From assembly GCF_009720485.1 (NCBI RefSeq), contig NZ_CP045245.1:1550001-1614000 (forward strand): DNA of 64,000 nucleotides, in the 5' to 3' direction. The first letter of the stretch is position 1. Every line of letters begins with the position of its first letter. The notes below the pieces were generated by a model that saw only the letters and a program-made list of their open reading frames with translations, made no database searches and was not told the DNA's origin. Position numbers and translations under genes: made by a program. The DNA is from Cellulomonas sp. JZ18. Its GTDB lineage: Bacteria > Actinomycetota > Actinomycetes > Actinomycetales > Cellulomonadaceae. Positions 63,867 through 64,000 of this stretch are shown piece by piece.

Positions 63867-64000
63867 GCGTCGAACGAGTGCGCCGCCGTCGGGAAGGTGC
63901 CGGACCGCACCTCGTCGGCGTAGGCCCGCGCGGCGGCGGTGAGTGCCGCGCCGACCTCTCCGAACCGCTTCGCGAAGCGCGGGGACCAGTCGCCCATGCC
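63863..64000 (-). CDS. panB: 3-methyl-2-oxobutanoate hydroxymethyltransferase, 3' end only
   Basis: The 45 codons at the right edge read [13 protein letters not shown] then [15 protein letters not shown] and end TAAHSFDA. This matches the C-terminus of PanB, the first enzyme of pantothenate synthesis. Only the end of the gene is in the window; the start lies to the right. Its TGA overlaps the start of the EEP gene. Confidence 0.82.
   Translation of the reverse strand, partial: GMGDWSPRFAKRFGEVGAALTAAARAYADEVRSGTFPTAAHSFDA

Overview
The window is 64 kb of very GC-rich actinobacterial chromosome. Gene content, GTG starts, Cellulomonas-like sugar genes and synteny point to a Cellulomonas-type member of Micrococcales (inference from sequence only). 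No prophage, insertion sequence, CRISPR array or plasmid gene was seen; this reads as core chromosome with some accessory genes.

Layout. 0-5.8 kb: glyS behind a Zur-like palindrome, a nucleotidyltransferase, dusB, a PfkB-type kinase and a YbdK-type carboxylate-amine ligase. 5.8-14.7 kb: a maltose/alpha-glucan locus with a GH13 alpha-glucosidase and LacI regulator divergent from malE-malF-malG and a second GH13 enzyme; no ATPase is encoded here. 14.7-24.9 kb: dgt, a YCII protein, a large secreted IgGFc-binding-like protein with a sorting signal and a 24-bp palindrome upstream, dnaG, a transglutaminase, a pirin, a phosphoesterase and a YidD-like protein. 24.9-27.3 kb: a two-gene unit closely resembling the Bacillus RsbQ-RsbP energy-stress pair. 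27.3-38.6 kb: a DUF885 peptidase, VOC and HNH proteins, a GH36 alpha-galactosidase, an ArsR-type/SRPBCC pair, two tRNAs and membrane proteins. 38.7-40.4 kb: a cyclic-di-GMP-I riboswitch upstream of bldC, then def and a DUF3145 gene. 40.4-50.4 kb: the fatty-acid operon fabD-fabH-acpP-fabF with its FasR-type regulator, then aceE, a DUF3052 protein and an AhpE-type peroxiredoxin, an order also known in mycobacteria. 50.4-57.4 kb: a GNAT protein, tRNA-Val, an adh-NIF3-zinc-ribbon-phosphatase operon, yaaA, a tautomerase-like protein and a regulator/VOC pair behind a perfect palindrome. 57.4-64 kb: rnpB, a DUF817 membrane protein, a desaturase, map-ppgK, a small SPOR-like protein, an exo/endonuclease-phosphatase protein and the 3' end of panB.

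Three themes recur. First, more than twenty genes have a TAnnnT-like -10 hexamer ending only 6-7 nt before the start codon, which predicts leaderless mRNAs; genes inside operons and a few others carry AGGAG-type sites instead. Second, long perfect hairpins without T-tracts close many transcription units, often overlapping stop codons. Third, five reading-frame breaks all look like one missing C or G in a short homopolymer, so at least some 'pseudogenes' here are probably base-calling errors.

The most interesting regulatory observations are the c-di-GMP riboswitch on bldC, two identical 23-bp FasR-type operators (GCTTGT-N9-ACAAAGGC) in front of fasR and fabD, the RsbQ-RsbP pair in an actinobacterium, and the perfect 9-bp inverted repeat over the -10 of the 56.6 kb regulator.
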